Positions 49,382 to 61,580 of a stretch of DNA of 64,000 nt are shown here, in pieces (the first letter of the stretch is position 1; each line of letters starts with the position of its first letter). The DNA is taken from positions 61,713,201 to 61,777,200 of the forward strand of contig OZ038422.1 of NCBI GenBank assembly GCA_964036155.1. Direction: 5' to 3'. The stretch comes from Diploscapter coronatus. Lineage: Eukaryota > Nematoda > Chromadorea > Rhabditida > Rhabditidae. A program made the translations under genes and the position numbers. Below the pieces are notes generated by a model. The model searched no databases and was not told the DNA's origin. It worked only from the letters and a program-made list of their open reading frames with translations.

Positions 49382-51812
49382 TCATTTTTCTGCCTCGACC
49401 ATCGGGGTTTCTTCGTTGTAATTGACTTCATCGTCATCCACATGAACGTTATCCAGAATAACTCCTTTGGTTTCGACCTGAAATTTTGAACTCCGACCTG
49501 CAAAAATGAGACTTTTACCAAGAAAAAGTAGGAAATGATCAAGTTAAAAGTGCCGAGAACAACGACAGTTACATAGACGGCTGGGCTCCAGTACGTTGTC
49601 AATAGTCCGACCTGGAATAAATATATTTTAAACAAACGCTGTTAACTATAATGAAAAATAAATGCATATATATATATTTAAAAAAAAAAAAAAAGTATAA
49701 ATGATCAAAACTACGCATTAAATTAATTTTCACTTACATAAGGCGACAAAATTCCACCAACTCTAGCTATTAAAGAGCAACTTCCGGTAGCGCTCGCTCG
49801 GCACGAGGTTTCCATTGACTCAACCGCACATAGGTAGCAGGCATCCCAAGTATACTCGATAAATACGGTGCCGATCAAACTGATTATCAGAAGACCGATT
49901 CCCTGAATAATTTGAACTAAGCTCAATTTTTGGCACTACTGAAATGATTGACAAAATTATTTAATCATATACCTCATATTTGGTTATCCGCATAACGCTC
50001 AAGACAGCAAAGCATATAATGGCCATAAGTTGAGCGCTTTGGTGCAAAACTCTTCTGTTGAAGTTAGGGAAGTATGTGTCTATCGTCACCAATACCTATA
50101 GTAAATAAATATTTTATAATATTGATATATTTAAATACCATCTTAGAAACGGCAATCAGAATCGAGAATAGGATTTGGTTGACATACAGATCTCCGGTGA
50201 TAGTGTTAGAATATAAGTCGGTTGCGTATCCACAAATTGACGCGACAAACCACATAACCCAAAGCACCAATAAGCGCTTGAATAGACTACGAGTGTGGAG
50301 TAGTTCGCAGAAGCTCTTAACTTATAAATATTATAGTGTAATAAATTACATACTACACACCTTAGATCTTTCAATCTTCTTGTGCTGAACAGGCACATAT
50401 TCAATCCCAGCGATTTTAGCAATATGCTTTTCACTGGCTCGCATATCTTCTAACCGGCCCTAAATTTACATTTTAAATATTTGTTGAAATAACGATATTG
50501 TTGATCTCTGGCGAAGTGGTCACTCGGTTGAAAACATCGCAAAAAGCGCAAAAATTAGAATTCAATGAATATGCACGACTTGTCGTAAGTTTTCATGTCA
50601 TTACTGAAATTGAGCTGATCTTGTGCGCTCCTCTTCAGGGAAGTTAATCGGCATTTTAATGAAAAATGTTGAGAAATGGTGAAACGTGACAAGGAATCGC
50701 TGAATAATGCCTCACGGAGTGAGCGAAGTCTCAGCAATGATGTGAAAACTTACGACAAATCGTGCATATTCGTTGGGTTCTTATTTTTGCGCTTTTTGAG
50801 GTATTTTCAATCGAGTGGCCACTTCGCTAGAGATAAACAATATATACCTTGCTATGCAGCCAGGTTGGTGATTCCGGATATATAAATATCAAGATAAAAA
50901 TAGCTGGCACCGAAAATAGCGAACAGATAATGAGTCCTTTGCGCCAGTCAGGGAAAGCCATACAAATTAGGGTCATAATTAATCGAGCAGTTCCCTAAAT
51001 TATAAATATAATAATAATATATACAATAAATAATGGTTACCCAATTAAAGAACGCCCTCAGAGCCATCCTCTGTTGAGGCAACAGCATTTCCATGGAAAA
51101 TGCACATACGACCACCAAAGTACCTCCAATTCCGATACCAATGATAAATCTGATCGCAATCAAAATATAAGGATTAGGAGGCATGAATCCTAAACTTTAA
51201 TTACAATACCCTTTTACATATTATAATAAGATTATACCTAATATCAAGTTCGCGAAAATCCCTAGACTCATAGCACCAACCGCTACAGGCTTTCGGCCGA
51301 TCAAGTCAGAAAGGGTGCCAAAAGATATTGTGCCTGAAAATACCTATATTTTTGAAAAATTAAAGAAAATTACCTATCAAAACCCCAAAGAAAATTGAAG
51401 AAGAGAAAAATCTCGCGAATTGCTCCCCATTTCCACATAGCCAGAGCATCCTGAGTTTCTTTATTTTTAAATTGAAAGAAAAAAAAAGATTTTACTCTTG
51501 TCGCATCGAGTGGAATTGACTATCCGGGAAAGTGATCGTTTCCGTACAATTTAGCAGAATTTCACAATTGTCGGTTTCAGAACCGTTACCTAAAATAGTT
51601 ATTTTAGCTTTAATCTTATAATCGAAATTTTAAAAATTAAGAATTATGATTATTAAAGACGAGATTCAAATTATTTGAAAATCCTCACCGCACTTCCATT
51701 TCGGAGGGGTGTAGTTGGAAAAAATCGAGTAGATCATCTGGGATGCGAAAAACATGGCGAACTGCCATGTGCAAAGCACGAAGAAATGAAACCGATTAAT
51801 ATCGAAGAGCAT
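49382..51812 (-). CDS. SLC22-type organic cation/carnitine transporter (MFS)
   Basis: A multi-exon minus-strand gene. The start (MLFDINRFHFFVLCTWQFAM) leads into TM1. The large extracellular loop has Cys and N-glycosylation sites (KWKC, GNGSETDNCEILLNCTE). Further features in order: FGVLIGTISFGTLSDLIGRK, the MFS loop 2-3 motif; MPPNPYILIAIRFIIGIGIG; FSMEMLLPQQRMALRAFFNW; PESPTWLH, the SLC22 ESPRWL-like signature; and a C-terminal VETKGVILDNVHVDDDE tail ending VEAEK. It is a plasma-membrane transporter for organic cations, anions or carnitine; substrate unknown. One intron (about 50462-50849) is largely a long inverted repeat. Confidence 0.87.
50494..50844. repeat. Long inverted repeat filling an SLC22 intron
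   Basis: Arm 1 (about 50494-50606) and the reverse complement of arm 2 (about 50731-50844) align over about 113 nt with roughly 88% identity by eye. Shared blocks include GCGAAGTGG, CAAAAAGCGCAAAAAT, GAATATGCACGA and TTGTCGTAAGTTTTCA. The central 124 nt are weakly or not complementary. Arm 2 reaches the 5' splice site of the minus-strand intron. Confidence 0.85.
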
Positions 51813-54800
51813 TTTCGGGGATTTTTAGGTTAATAATACCCTAAAATAACATTATTATTTAAAAATCTACTGATAAAAAATTTAAGGTAAATGAGAAAAA
51901 ATACTATGGATAATTATAAATAGTCAGACTAATTCAAAATAATGTAGCAAATTTAGTGAAATGCAAAGAATTGGAGTCCAAGTGATCGTCTATGCAATGG
52001 CAACAGATTTTATCTAGCGCGAGGGTTATAGAGGTAATCGAAGAATTAATTCTTTCACAAAGATGCAATGAAGTTACTCGAAAGATGACAAGACAGATAA
52101 GGATATCGATTTAAACGACAAACTATTGCTGATTTAAATTATACAAAATATTTTGATAGATAACTGTATTTAAGAGAAAAAAAACCAAAGTTTGTTACTC
52201 TGCTCAAAACGAGCCAAAGTTCAAGAGCTCCTGAGTTTGCCATTTTCTTCAAACAAAATTCACAGCTTGCTGATAGATAGGGGCATTTTTATCAACAAAA
52301 CGAAGAACATTATCGATAAAAAAGGAACGCGCGCTCCCTGTGAAAATTGAAAAATGAACTGAAAATCAAATACACTTGAGCGGTTCGCGATTCGAAAAAT
52401 TGACTTTGGAGTATAAATATGATCAAAAAATGAAAGGTAATTATAAATAATTTTACAAAAATCAGTTTTTTTTCCTTCTAAATTTTACTTCGCTCTTCTC
52501 AATTGTCAAGTAAGAAGTTCGTAAAAAAGCTATAAAAAGTCTAGTTCAAAATTGCATCCCGACCTTCGCACGCCGCGCGCGCACACGATTCACTGAATTG
52601 TAAAATTCCCCGATAAATCTCCAAAGGTATCGATTTTTCGTGGACCGGGGACAAGAGCGTTGCCAATTTGGGGCGATTGTTATTATTTTTGGCAGTTTGA
52701 TTCCGATTCGATTTCTCTGGCGAAATGCCCGCCTGCGGCGTAATGATTGCCTCCAATTGCGCACATGAGAATAATATCATTGTCTAAGAGGTGTGAAGTA
52801 CATTTCATTAGGCATAAAATTTGCGAATATACTGATAAGAAAGACATTGGATTTAAATTATACGAAGAGTTAAAGTTTAATATAAAACTTCGATAAGCAA
52901 GACTATTAACTCGTAATGATATTTTATATACCTGAAAATATCTTATCAAACATTGAATTTCAGTATGAAATTAAGATTAAAAAATTATATCAAATTATTT
53001 TTAAACTAGAAAATAATCATGATATCTTGGCAAATAAAAATTTCGAGTGAAAGAACGAGGAGCTCTTCTGGTAATAAATTAATCGAAGTGAAAATTCGTC
53101 GTCATCGCCTCTGCATTCAATCTTTTGGGCCCTATCAATTCTTCTTGCGTCTTTCTCGGTTTCTTTTCCAAAGTTTTTATCTTCAAGTCGCGTACAAATT
53201 TCTCTAGGCGCTCGGACCAGACGTGCGTGCCAAATGTTAGAAGAAAATTTTGCAAAAACTTATGAAAGCTAATCAAAAAGTTGCAATTTAAACCTCGAAA
53301 TTTGGAGTTAAGTAAAGTTGACTCTAATTTAGAATTTGTTAATTATAGCGCTATCGTAACGAAGATCGCATTACTAACTCATTTCTATGAATACTTAACG
53401 AAGATCAGCACGAGATTTGATGTTATTGAAGTTCATAGAAATGATATGAAGCTAAAATTGTATGAAATGACGGACAATAAGTTGCGAATACGATGAAAAG
53501 TGGCGGGGATTATCACTATTAATATTCAAAATTCGTGTATGAATGGCAGAATGTATGTTCACTATGTCGAAATGCAGGAATTCGCCAACTCTCTCTCTAC
53601 ATCTTTGTAACACTCTCTTTCGCGATACAAATCGCCCATAAATTATTGTGATTGGAGAGAAATTTGCCAGAGAAAAGGTGAGAAGAGCGAAGGCGGGCTT
53701 TTGGCGGAGGGAGGTGAGAGCGGATTGAAAAATTGGAGAGAAGTTGTGATGGAATGATAAAAAGCTAAAAAATATGATGCCCTGATATTCATCAAAATCT
53801 GGTCCTGTCTCCCATTCTCTAGCTTCTCATTCACTCTCTCACTTGAGCTTGAAAATATAACAGAATTGAGAAATTTGAAGAGATAAATGATAAAGAAGAA
53901 AAAATCCTGAGAATACACAATAAAATAGAGATTCGAAAGAAATAACTCTGATCAGATTCTGAGTCTCAAGCCTAAGCTCAGCAGGAGGAGTGTGAGGTTA
54001 GGTGATGAATCGGTCGGAGCGGGAAATTCGACAAACGGTGCTAATTGCTGAAAGAAGATGAAATAAGAAGGAAAATCATGAGCCGAATTTTTTGAGATAT
54101 TAATTAATTTTTTTGAAAATTATTATAAAGTCGTGTAGGGGCAGGCTAGAAGACATGCATTAAATTAAATTTAAAAATGAAACATTTAATTCGTACGTAA
54201 TAAATTCAAAGCACAAAGTTTCAGAATATTTATAAGAACGCCCCTAATCCGAAATAATTTCGTTTTTTCGACATTCGATGAGAATGTTTAGACAGGAAAA
54301 CTTGGATCATGCAGCGTAAATTACATGAACAGAGAGCAACTAAATTATAAACAATCTTTAATTCCACTGAAAAACTTATAATTGAGATTTATTGGTTCGT
54401 TTTTCAGATTATAAATAATTTTGTGACCCAATTTCGATATGACTAGGCTGAGCAAGAAATATTGTTGAATTTATATGAGTATATGAAAGACGTTACTCCA
54501 AAGTTAATATGAATAGTTAGGTAGCTTAAAATTATGGCCAATGCTAACGTTAACAACGCAGAATTATAACAAAATATAAATTAGGACACCCGATTTCATG
54601 TCGAAATATCGTCTTTAAGAATACATAAAACCAGGCGATGTGAATTTTATCAGTTTTCATGAGACCTAAAATTCAAGATCTACTCATAATAAACAAGTGA
54701 ATTGTGACATAGGGAAATCATATCTCGTTCCTAAAGGATAAAATTTTGACCTGTTCGAAGATATTTGTGGCGCTTTTCTAAGGAATACTTTCAGAAGAGA

Positions 54801-54870
54801 AAGAAAGTTGATTTTCGTTAAATTTTGAAATAGAAAATTGATCTCTTCCAAAAATTCAATAGAAATGCTG
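51813..54870. other. Intergenic region with a GC-rich island and purine/pyrimidine blocks
   Basis: No gene is supported over about 3 kb. 52550-52770 is GC-richer than its surroundings and includes an alternating CGCGCGCGCACAC-type tract near 52568. Overlapping minus-strand ORFs there show no domain. 53590-53850 has CT-rich and GA-rich blocks. The remainder is AT-rich. Confidence 0.45.
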
Positions 54871-57800
54871 TTATCGCTTAATATTCGATATTTTCACTTT
54901 CTGCGGGCAGCATATCCGGTCGACGCAATCGTATCCTGTGGGGCATTTGTTCTTCGGCGTACAGATCAACGGTAGATTATTCGTTGGAAATAGCAAGGGC
55001 TGAGCACCGTTCGGGCATTTGTACTTTGCTAAGGACGCTGTAACTTTGTTCCTAGGGTTGATAACTCTTGGACCAGGTAGTTGACGTATCGGAGGTCTAA
55101 AGTATCGTTAGCCCTTATAGTAGTACTTGAATTTCAAACTTTTACCTAATCCTCCTTCCATTATAAGTCGTCCTTCCAGCTTGCAAGCCAGTGAGCGTCT
55201 TCGACGATGGGCGAACTTTCGATGCTCCATGAGAGCAGCAAATATACGCTTTGATGGGTTTGGAATAGAAGCAGCTCGATTGCGGTGGACATCTTTCGTA
55301 GGAACATGAGGTGATGGTGTAGTTGGACGCAAGAATTGGAGTTCGGCCGGTTCCACAGAGGTTCGCTGAAATAGTTTGCGGATCAAGATTCAACCTCGGC
55401 TATGATACCTAAACATCGATTCTGATACGGAGCAGTGTTCTCGTGGCACTTGCACTTCTTCTCCACGCACGCGCTTCCATTCTTGCACTGCTTGTCGTCT
55501 TCGCAGGAAGCTCCAAGGGATACTATTGAGAGGCATTTTCCATTTGCCTACAAATTACAATTTTTCTTTGTTTTCTAAGTTCCTCTACCTCGACTTCATC
55601 TGATCTACACTCCATGTGCTTCTCGCATCGTCCCTCCTTCTCCCTGTAATGCTTACCACAAGCGCAGATAAGCATAACACAATCAGCTCCTCTAGTACAT
55701 TGGGAATTCAGCAAGCAGGGAGTGCCGACGAGACCTCGTGGTCTGAAATGATCCTTCTCTCTGGTCTACCAAACTATTTAATCATACTTGCACTCTCCAT
55801 TCGTGAGTATCATATCATCGGGACAGGTGGGTTTAATGACTCTGCTGGTTTCAACCACACTACTTGGTGTTTCAGTAGACATTGCAATCATTGTGGTGGT
55901 TAGATTGGTAGTCAATGGAGTGATTATCGTGGTGGTACTCGAAACTTGCAGTTCGACACTGAATTCCTCTTGCAAAAACTTGAAATTCAACTGGAAAGTA
56001 CCTAGGATCGATGGCCTCATCGATTTCCTTGTGCGGATTCGTCAATGAGATGATCATCGGTGTTCCAGGACGTTTCTTATGCTGGCGAAGCAAACTGCTG
56101 CCAGTCTTTGGCGTTGTGCAGCAAATGTGTCTGCCACCCTTCGCATTGGTACATACGTATCCTAATGGGCACTGTGGCAACTGAATCCAAACTCACAAAA
56201 TGCACTCATTTGCAAAAAAAAAATCTCGCATACCTTGGGACTGCACGACTTCGCCGTACCACTCAGATCAATGTACGCAACAGAATCTGATGGACAGCCT
56301 AAATTTGTCTCTATCTACAAGAAGACTTGAGCTAAATGAACCTGCTTTATGTCCACAGCACTGGAATTGCTTGTTCTTGTCAGAGAACTGACAGAAGTAG
56401 CCGACTGCAAAATTGGATTTGTGTTTGAAGGTCTATTACTATCCATACCAGGACAATTTGTTCCGGATGCAGTGCAAACGACCGGTCGCTCGTCTTCCAC
56501 AAGTGCGACCTGCGACAAAGGGCAGCCCAGTTCTAAATGCCTTCTTTTATCGAGAAAAATTTCGCAGAAGAATACCGATCTGCTCAATTTCTTCCTCTTC
56601 AATAGGGTCTTTACCACAACATTGGTACCTTTGGAACGCTACTGAGAATTGGCAGCTGAATGAAAGGAGCTTTGAAGAATAAATTCCTTTTTTTTTCGAG
56701 TACCTGAACGTCGAAGGGCACCCCTTGTTCTCAATGTTGAACGGATCGCACTGCACGATTTCGCCCTTGTTAATCAGTGCGTACTCGAAGGGAGGGCAGC
56801 CTTCTGGAGAAATTTGTTTACCAAGTATCAGAAAACGACGACAAACCAGAGATGGCGTTGATTTCTCCCTTACAACAGAACCCATTTGTAGCTGTAGGCG
56901 TCCAGCGATGGCATCTAAATAGTTCAGAAATTCACAAGAGGTTTTCGAGAAAATCGTGCCTGTATCCGTTCGGACAGGAAATAAAGGCTCCAGGAGTGCA
57001 GATCCTAGGCATCCTCGTCTTCTCGTCCATGAGGAACTCCGAGTCGCCCTTGCAGACGTCTGAATTTCTCCTTTCCCATAAATTCTCTTGGTTTCTCAAA
57101 ATACTTCTCGCGGAGCAGCAGAATCCTTGAAGAACGTCTCTCGTTCGACTCTGACACGTATGCCCATCTGGACAAATGTTGGGGTTGTTCAGCGTGCATC
57201 GGATCGGAAGTAGCGTCTTTGGCGTGCGGTAGAGAGCTCGACCATCTGGACAGACGTCTGAAAACGGGAAGATTTCAAGAGTCCTATCGAATTGACTTCA
57301 TACTTTCGGTAGTAGGAGCGCAACAATAGTATCTGTTCCTCTGCGAGTTGAATCGACAAAGGAAGTCAGCCGGACAGCTGCCTGGGACGTTGATGGCGCA
57401 TTCCCTTACGGTTTCGTCCAACGCATTGATGAAGGCACGTTCTTGGCTGGGGCAGACGTCTAGAAATTGTCGGTAAGGAAGAACGGTGATTTGGGTTTGA
57501 AGAACGAACCCATAGTTGATGAACCACAGCACACATATCCGGCTGTGAGGCTGTTGAAGCGACACTGGAAGTTTGCCGGACACGAATTCACAAGGATATT
57601 GTTGCAATCGTACGCCTGAATTTTACAATGCTTTTTTTTTCTTACAAAATAACATCTTAAAGAGAAGATACCCAAGTGTCTGATGCCAATTTGCATGATT
57701 TTTTTTTTTTTGTATTCAGGGGCTTTCGAATATCCTAATTCTGAACCTGTATTCCAAAAGCCGTCAGCATTTTTGGAGTATAGATTCGGAATCAGGATAC

Positions 57801-60800
57801 TCGAAAACCGCGAGTATAAAAAAACAAACAAATTAAGCGATTTGACATCCGACACTTGGGTAGCTTCCCTCGTTAGTACCTTCTTGGTGTTGACATCTTT
57901 ATAGACAACTTCCCCCACACCACATCCGGCCGAAGCGCAGAAGTTATTGCACTCCTGGGCTGAGACGAAATTGTTCAAGTTCCCATTGCAGCCATTGAAT
58001 TGAAATGAGGCACACTCCTATATTATTAATTATTAATTTTCATTTGAAACCACCATTTGATCCCTACCTTCGTCACAATGTTGAAGTAATATCTCGTCAC
58101 TGAGATTTTGGAGCAATGGTTACCTTGCTGAGGCGGCTGACTGCAGATATGGGCTGAAATATGGAATTCAGAAGGACGATGCCACGATTTCCTAACCTTT
58201 CGTCGGACAGCATCGATTTCCGATATTTCCATTGATCGGAATCGAAATGCACTCGTGAGTCCCTGGACAACTCCGCAGCTCCGAGCAAGTCATAGGTCGA
58301 TTGGAAGTCTCTTCTCTCAAAGGACTACCTCCATTCGGGCATCCTAGTTCGGAATAATTTCTGGAAGCAAAGGAGAAATTTACCTCCAACACCACAATAG
58401 CTCTGGCAATCCTCCGATGTTAAGAAATTGTTAGAGTTTCCATCGCATCCTTCGTATTGGAAGCTCTCACAAGTCTGTTTGTTCGAGTTGAAGTAGTAGC
58501 GGTAAGATCTAAGAAATAAAATCGAATTATTTTCAAAAGTCGTTTTTTTACCTTCCAGAGCCACACTGGACGCCTTTGTCGGGGTTTAGGGAGCAAGTGA
58601 ACGCTAAAATAAATATGTACCTTGGAAGATAGCAATTGCCTTACATTTCGTGGGGCAACACCCATGAGTGACTCCATCGGACGTGCAGACGTAATTTATC
58701 GGGCATTTCAGACCGTTCTGCTTATCAGAGCACTGCTGGAATAGACCGTTTCTATCCTTGAAGGCACGTCCGTGAGGGCATTTTGGTTCAACTAGCAATT
58801 TAGATTTTAGGACCATTAGATTTTTAGATTCTATTCCTACCAAAAATTCCTTTGCACTTCTGTTGACAAGCGAGCAATGTGGGAAAGTTGTTGTCATTTC
58901 CCTGACAACCTGTATACTGAAACAGCTCGCAAGTGCGCGTCGCAGCGTTGTACCAATATCTTCTGACTGAAGAAGTACAGTCCCCAAGTCTTTTCGGTTG
59001 GGTGCAAAGAGATTCTGAAATTAACCAGACAGAATATACTGATTGATGAGGTGTCAGTACGAGCTGTTGGACAGCAGACTTTGTGACTTCCGCTGCAGAA
59101 GTGGCTGCTTGGACAGTCGTTGTTGGAGTCACATCGTTGCCATTCCTCACCTATCCTCAGGGGGTTTCCATTTTCACAGACCACTAAAATTAAACAATAT
59201 CTTCATTACAGGTCTTTCGTCCAACATTTTGAGCAGAACGATTCGCAATCCTGCTTCGTCAGGAAGTTGTTGAAATTGCCCAATCCATGGTAGAGGAAAT
59301 TCACGCATCGTCCCTGTTCAGCATCGTAGTAGTACCGGGTTGTCGCTTTATTTCCAGCAATCAAAATTCCTCGATCGTAGTTTTCCGGGAGTTTGTTGAG
59401 GTAGAATCTGCCTCCTTGAGAACTGCAGATGTGGGCTGGAAGATAGGGATTAGTTTCGTGGATCAAGAAATTGAATATACCAGCAGTAGGACAACAGGTT
59501 TGCTGAGATCCAATAAGGGTGCAGGCGTGGTCCGTGTCACATTTCGAAGTCGTCACCAGACAGTTCGTCTTCGGCACTTCATCCAGAATCGCAAATTTCG
59601 ACGCGGCGAACTCTGGATGACCTCGGCGACAGGCTAAAAGAGAGTTTTCAACTGGTCGAGAAAGAAACACTTACTATCTCTGCAGTAGCTCTCGCAGTGT
59701 TCCACAGTGCGGAAGTTGTTTGGACTGGCGTTCTGAATCGTGTCTGGATCCCACATGAATTGCACACAAGTGCCAGTCGCTGAGTTGTACCACCAGCGAG
59801 GCACCGAAGGCTCTCCGCCAGATTCCAAGGGCTGAATGCAGACGAAGGCTGAATTTTTAAAACTATTCTTCAAGTTCTTCACAGTAATCCTACCTCTGCT
59901 ATGACAGCATACCCCATCCACACTTTCTGCGTACTCGGGAAACAGTTCATGATTAACTTGGGGATGCGAAATGCAATTGTAGATGTCTCCAATCGAGATG
60001 TCGACTTCTCCATCCGGATAAACGCACCAAGTCGAGCCGTCTCCATTGTTGGAAGTCCGTGTTTCCGAAGACGTCGAAGTGCAGAGAATCGGCCTACAAT
60101 TAAAAGAAAAAAAGCCAGATCTTCTTCCAAGCTAATTTTTACATGTAGCTTCCAGGATTGAGTGGGTGAGATACTGGATTCGCCAGGACCGTTGCTGGAT
60201 TTGGCACTCCATTGTGAGGCTCTGGCAGAGGGCAACTTGGTGGTAGATCTGACGAGATGCAGACAGTGCCATCCCTAGAGATCATTGGCTTAAAGCGATA
60301 GGATGATAGCTTCAAACCTCGTCCTGCTCGGCACCGTGCCCTTTGAACATTCGCACACTCCAGATGAGGAGCAGACCGTCCCGGGCCATACAGCTTCGCA
60401 CTGTCGGTTCTCAACGCACCCAGACTCCCCAGGGTTGACCTCTTCAAGTAATGTTTTTGTTGGGTAATTGTTGAAGAGCCGGCTTACTCGGCCAACAATG
60501 TTGGGCTATTGAGACGAAATCGGAAAGGCAAGTGCAGATGCCTCCTCCACAGAACATACCCCGCTGACAGTCTGTGTTGAAGTTACAGACGTCCCCAACC
60601 CTTGCGGATCCTAGGATCAACATTTTGTGGTTCTTTTGCCTATTTATCCATAACTTTAACATTTTATCTTTTCAAGCTTATTTTTCTTGCAGCAAATAAA
60701 GGAGAGAATTTCGATTCATTAGATCACCCTCTATCGACCTCCCAATAAATCTCTCGCGCAAAACACGTCTGCATTTGCGGGTGCTTCTCGAGCCTTGTCA

Positions 60801-61580
60801 CGCAGCTTCTCTATGACTTTCTCGGTCCTCTCAAATCGCTCTCAATCTATCGCCGATTCGATATATCCTTTTGATATCTTCACGATGAGGAGAGTGAAAT
60901 TGAAAAAGGTGCGAGCCGCAATCAAAATGAAGTGCGTTGGGCGAGAAAAACTCGAGTGTCGGGAGCTCGAACAAAGAAAAAAAAAACAAAAAACGACAAA
61001 TGCGAGCCTAGAGAATAATTACTGTAATAGGAATCGAGAATCGATTTGAAGTTACCTGTAGCACCCCTTTTATGTCGTCGATGAACATAATATTCCTTCT
61101 GGCATTCTCTCGTAATAGGGTTAAATATTGCTAGAATATCTTAAACTTTAAATATAACACGATAACAGTGAGTGCATACCTCTAATAGCACAATCTAATA
61201 ACTGAATTTGACTATCTATACAGATTAAATACTGTGAGGGTCGATATTCGATTAAACTGAATGCCAAATTATACTTTATAGTTACAATAGATAACTTACT
61301 TTGTAGTGTAATTGCAGAAATAATATGGTAGCCTTTCGTGAGTGTTACAGGGACTTGATGGACCTATGACTTCGCAGTCATTACACGAAGCGCCTTCCTC
61401 GCAATATGATAGTATCGTTTCTATCACTAAATTCCAATTCTTTATATTTATATTATTTGTACTCCTAAAATATGAGTTATATTTCTTGCCTGAAAATAAT
61501 CCTACGAGCAGCCGAAGCCGCATATTTCATGTGGGCGAAAGTCTAGTTTGCCTCGATTTTCGACGTCCGATCTTTCGAGC
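54871..61580 (-). CDS. Large secreted EB-module / lustrin-type / Kunitz protein (5' end unresolved)
   Basis: About 30 exons on the minus strand; stop at 54871. The 5' exons 61506-61580, 61300-61464, 61180-61256, 61056-61106 and the one ending at 60610 join in phase, but the signal exon was not found. Modules in N-to-C order: a Cys-rich N-terminal segment ([16 protein letters not shown]); EB-type modules ([38 protein letters not shown]); five Kunitz domains between 59860 and 57950; many lustrin-like repeats of the form CP.G....CCP; an EB module near 55500 ([19 protein letters not shown]); and a last lustrin unit ([15 protein letters not shown]). This architecture is typical of nematode cuticle or matrix proteins with protease-inhibitor modules. 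Two Kunitz domains lack the second and fourth cysteines. Confidence 0.8.
57664..57866. repeat. Near-perfect long palindrome filling a Kunitz-gene intron
   Basis: Arms of about 100 nt (about 57664-57762 and 57767-57866) are separated by only about 4 nt. The inner 42 nt align with the reverse complement almost throughout, and the differences there are transitions. The outer parts share TACCCAAGTGTC and GATG. The intron is 57616-57879 (264 nt), joining ...NTKK to AYDCNN in phase 0, so the palindrome accounts for most of it. Confidence 0.85.

Noticed and set aside
57460..57978. A continuous 172-codon ORF reading through the palindrome in the Kunitz gene
   Set aside because: The middle part has no module-like cysteines and coincides with the palindrome. 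Splicing 57616-57879 gives a normal module junction in phase.
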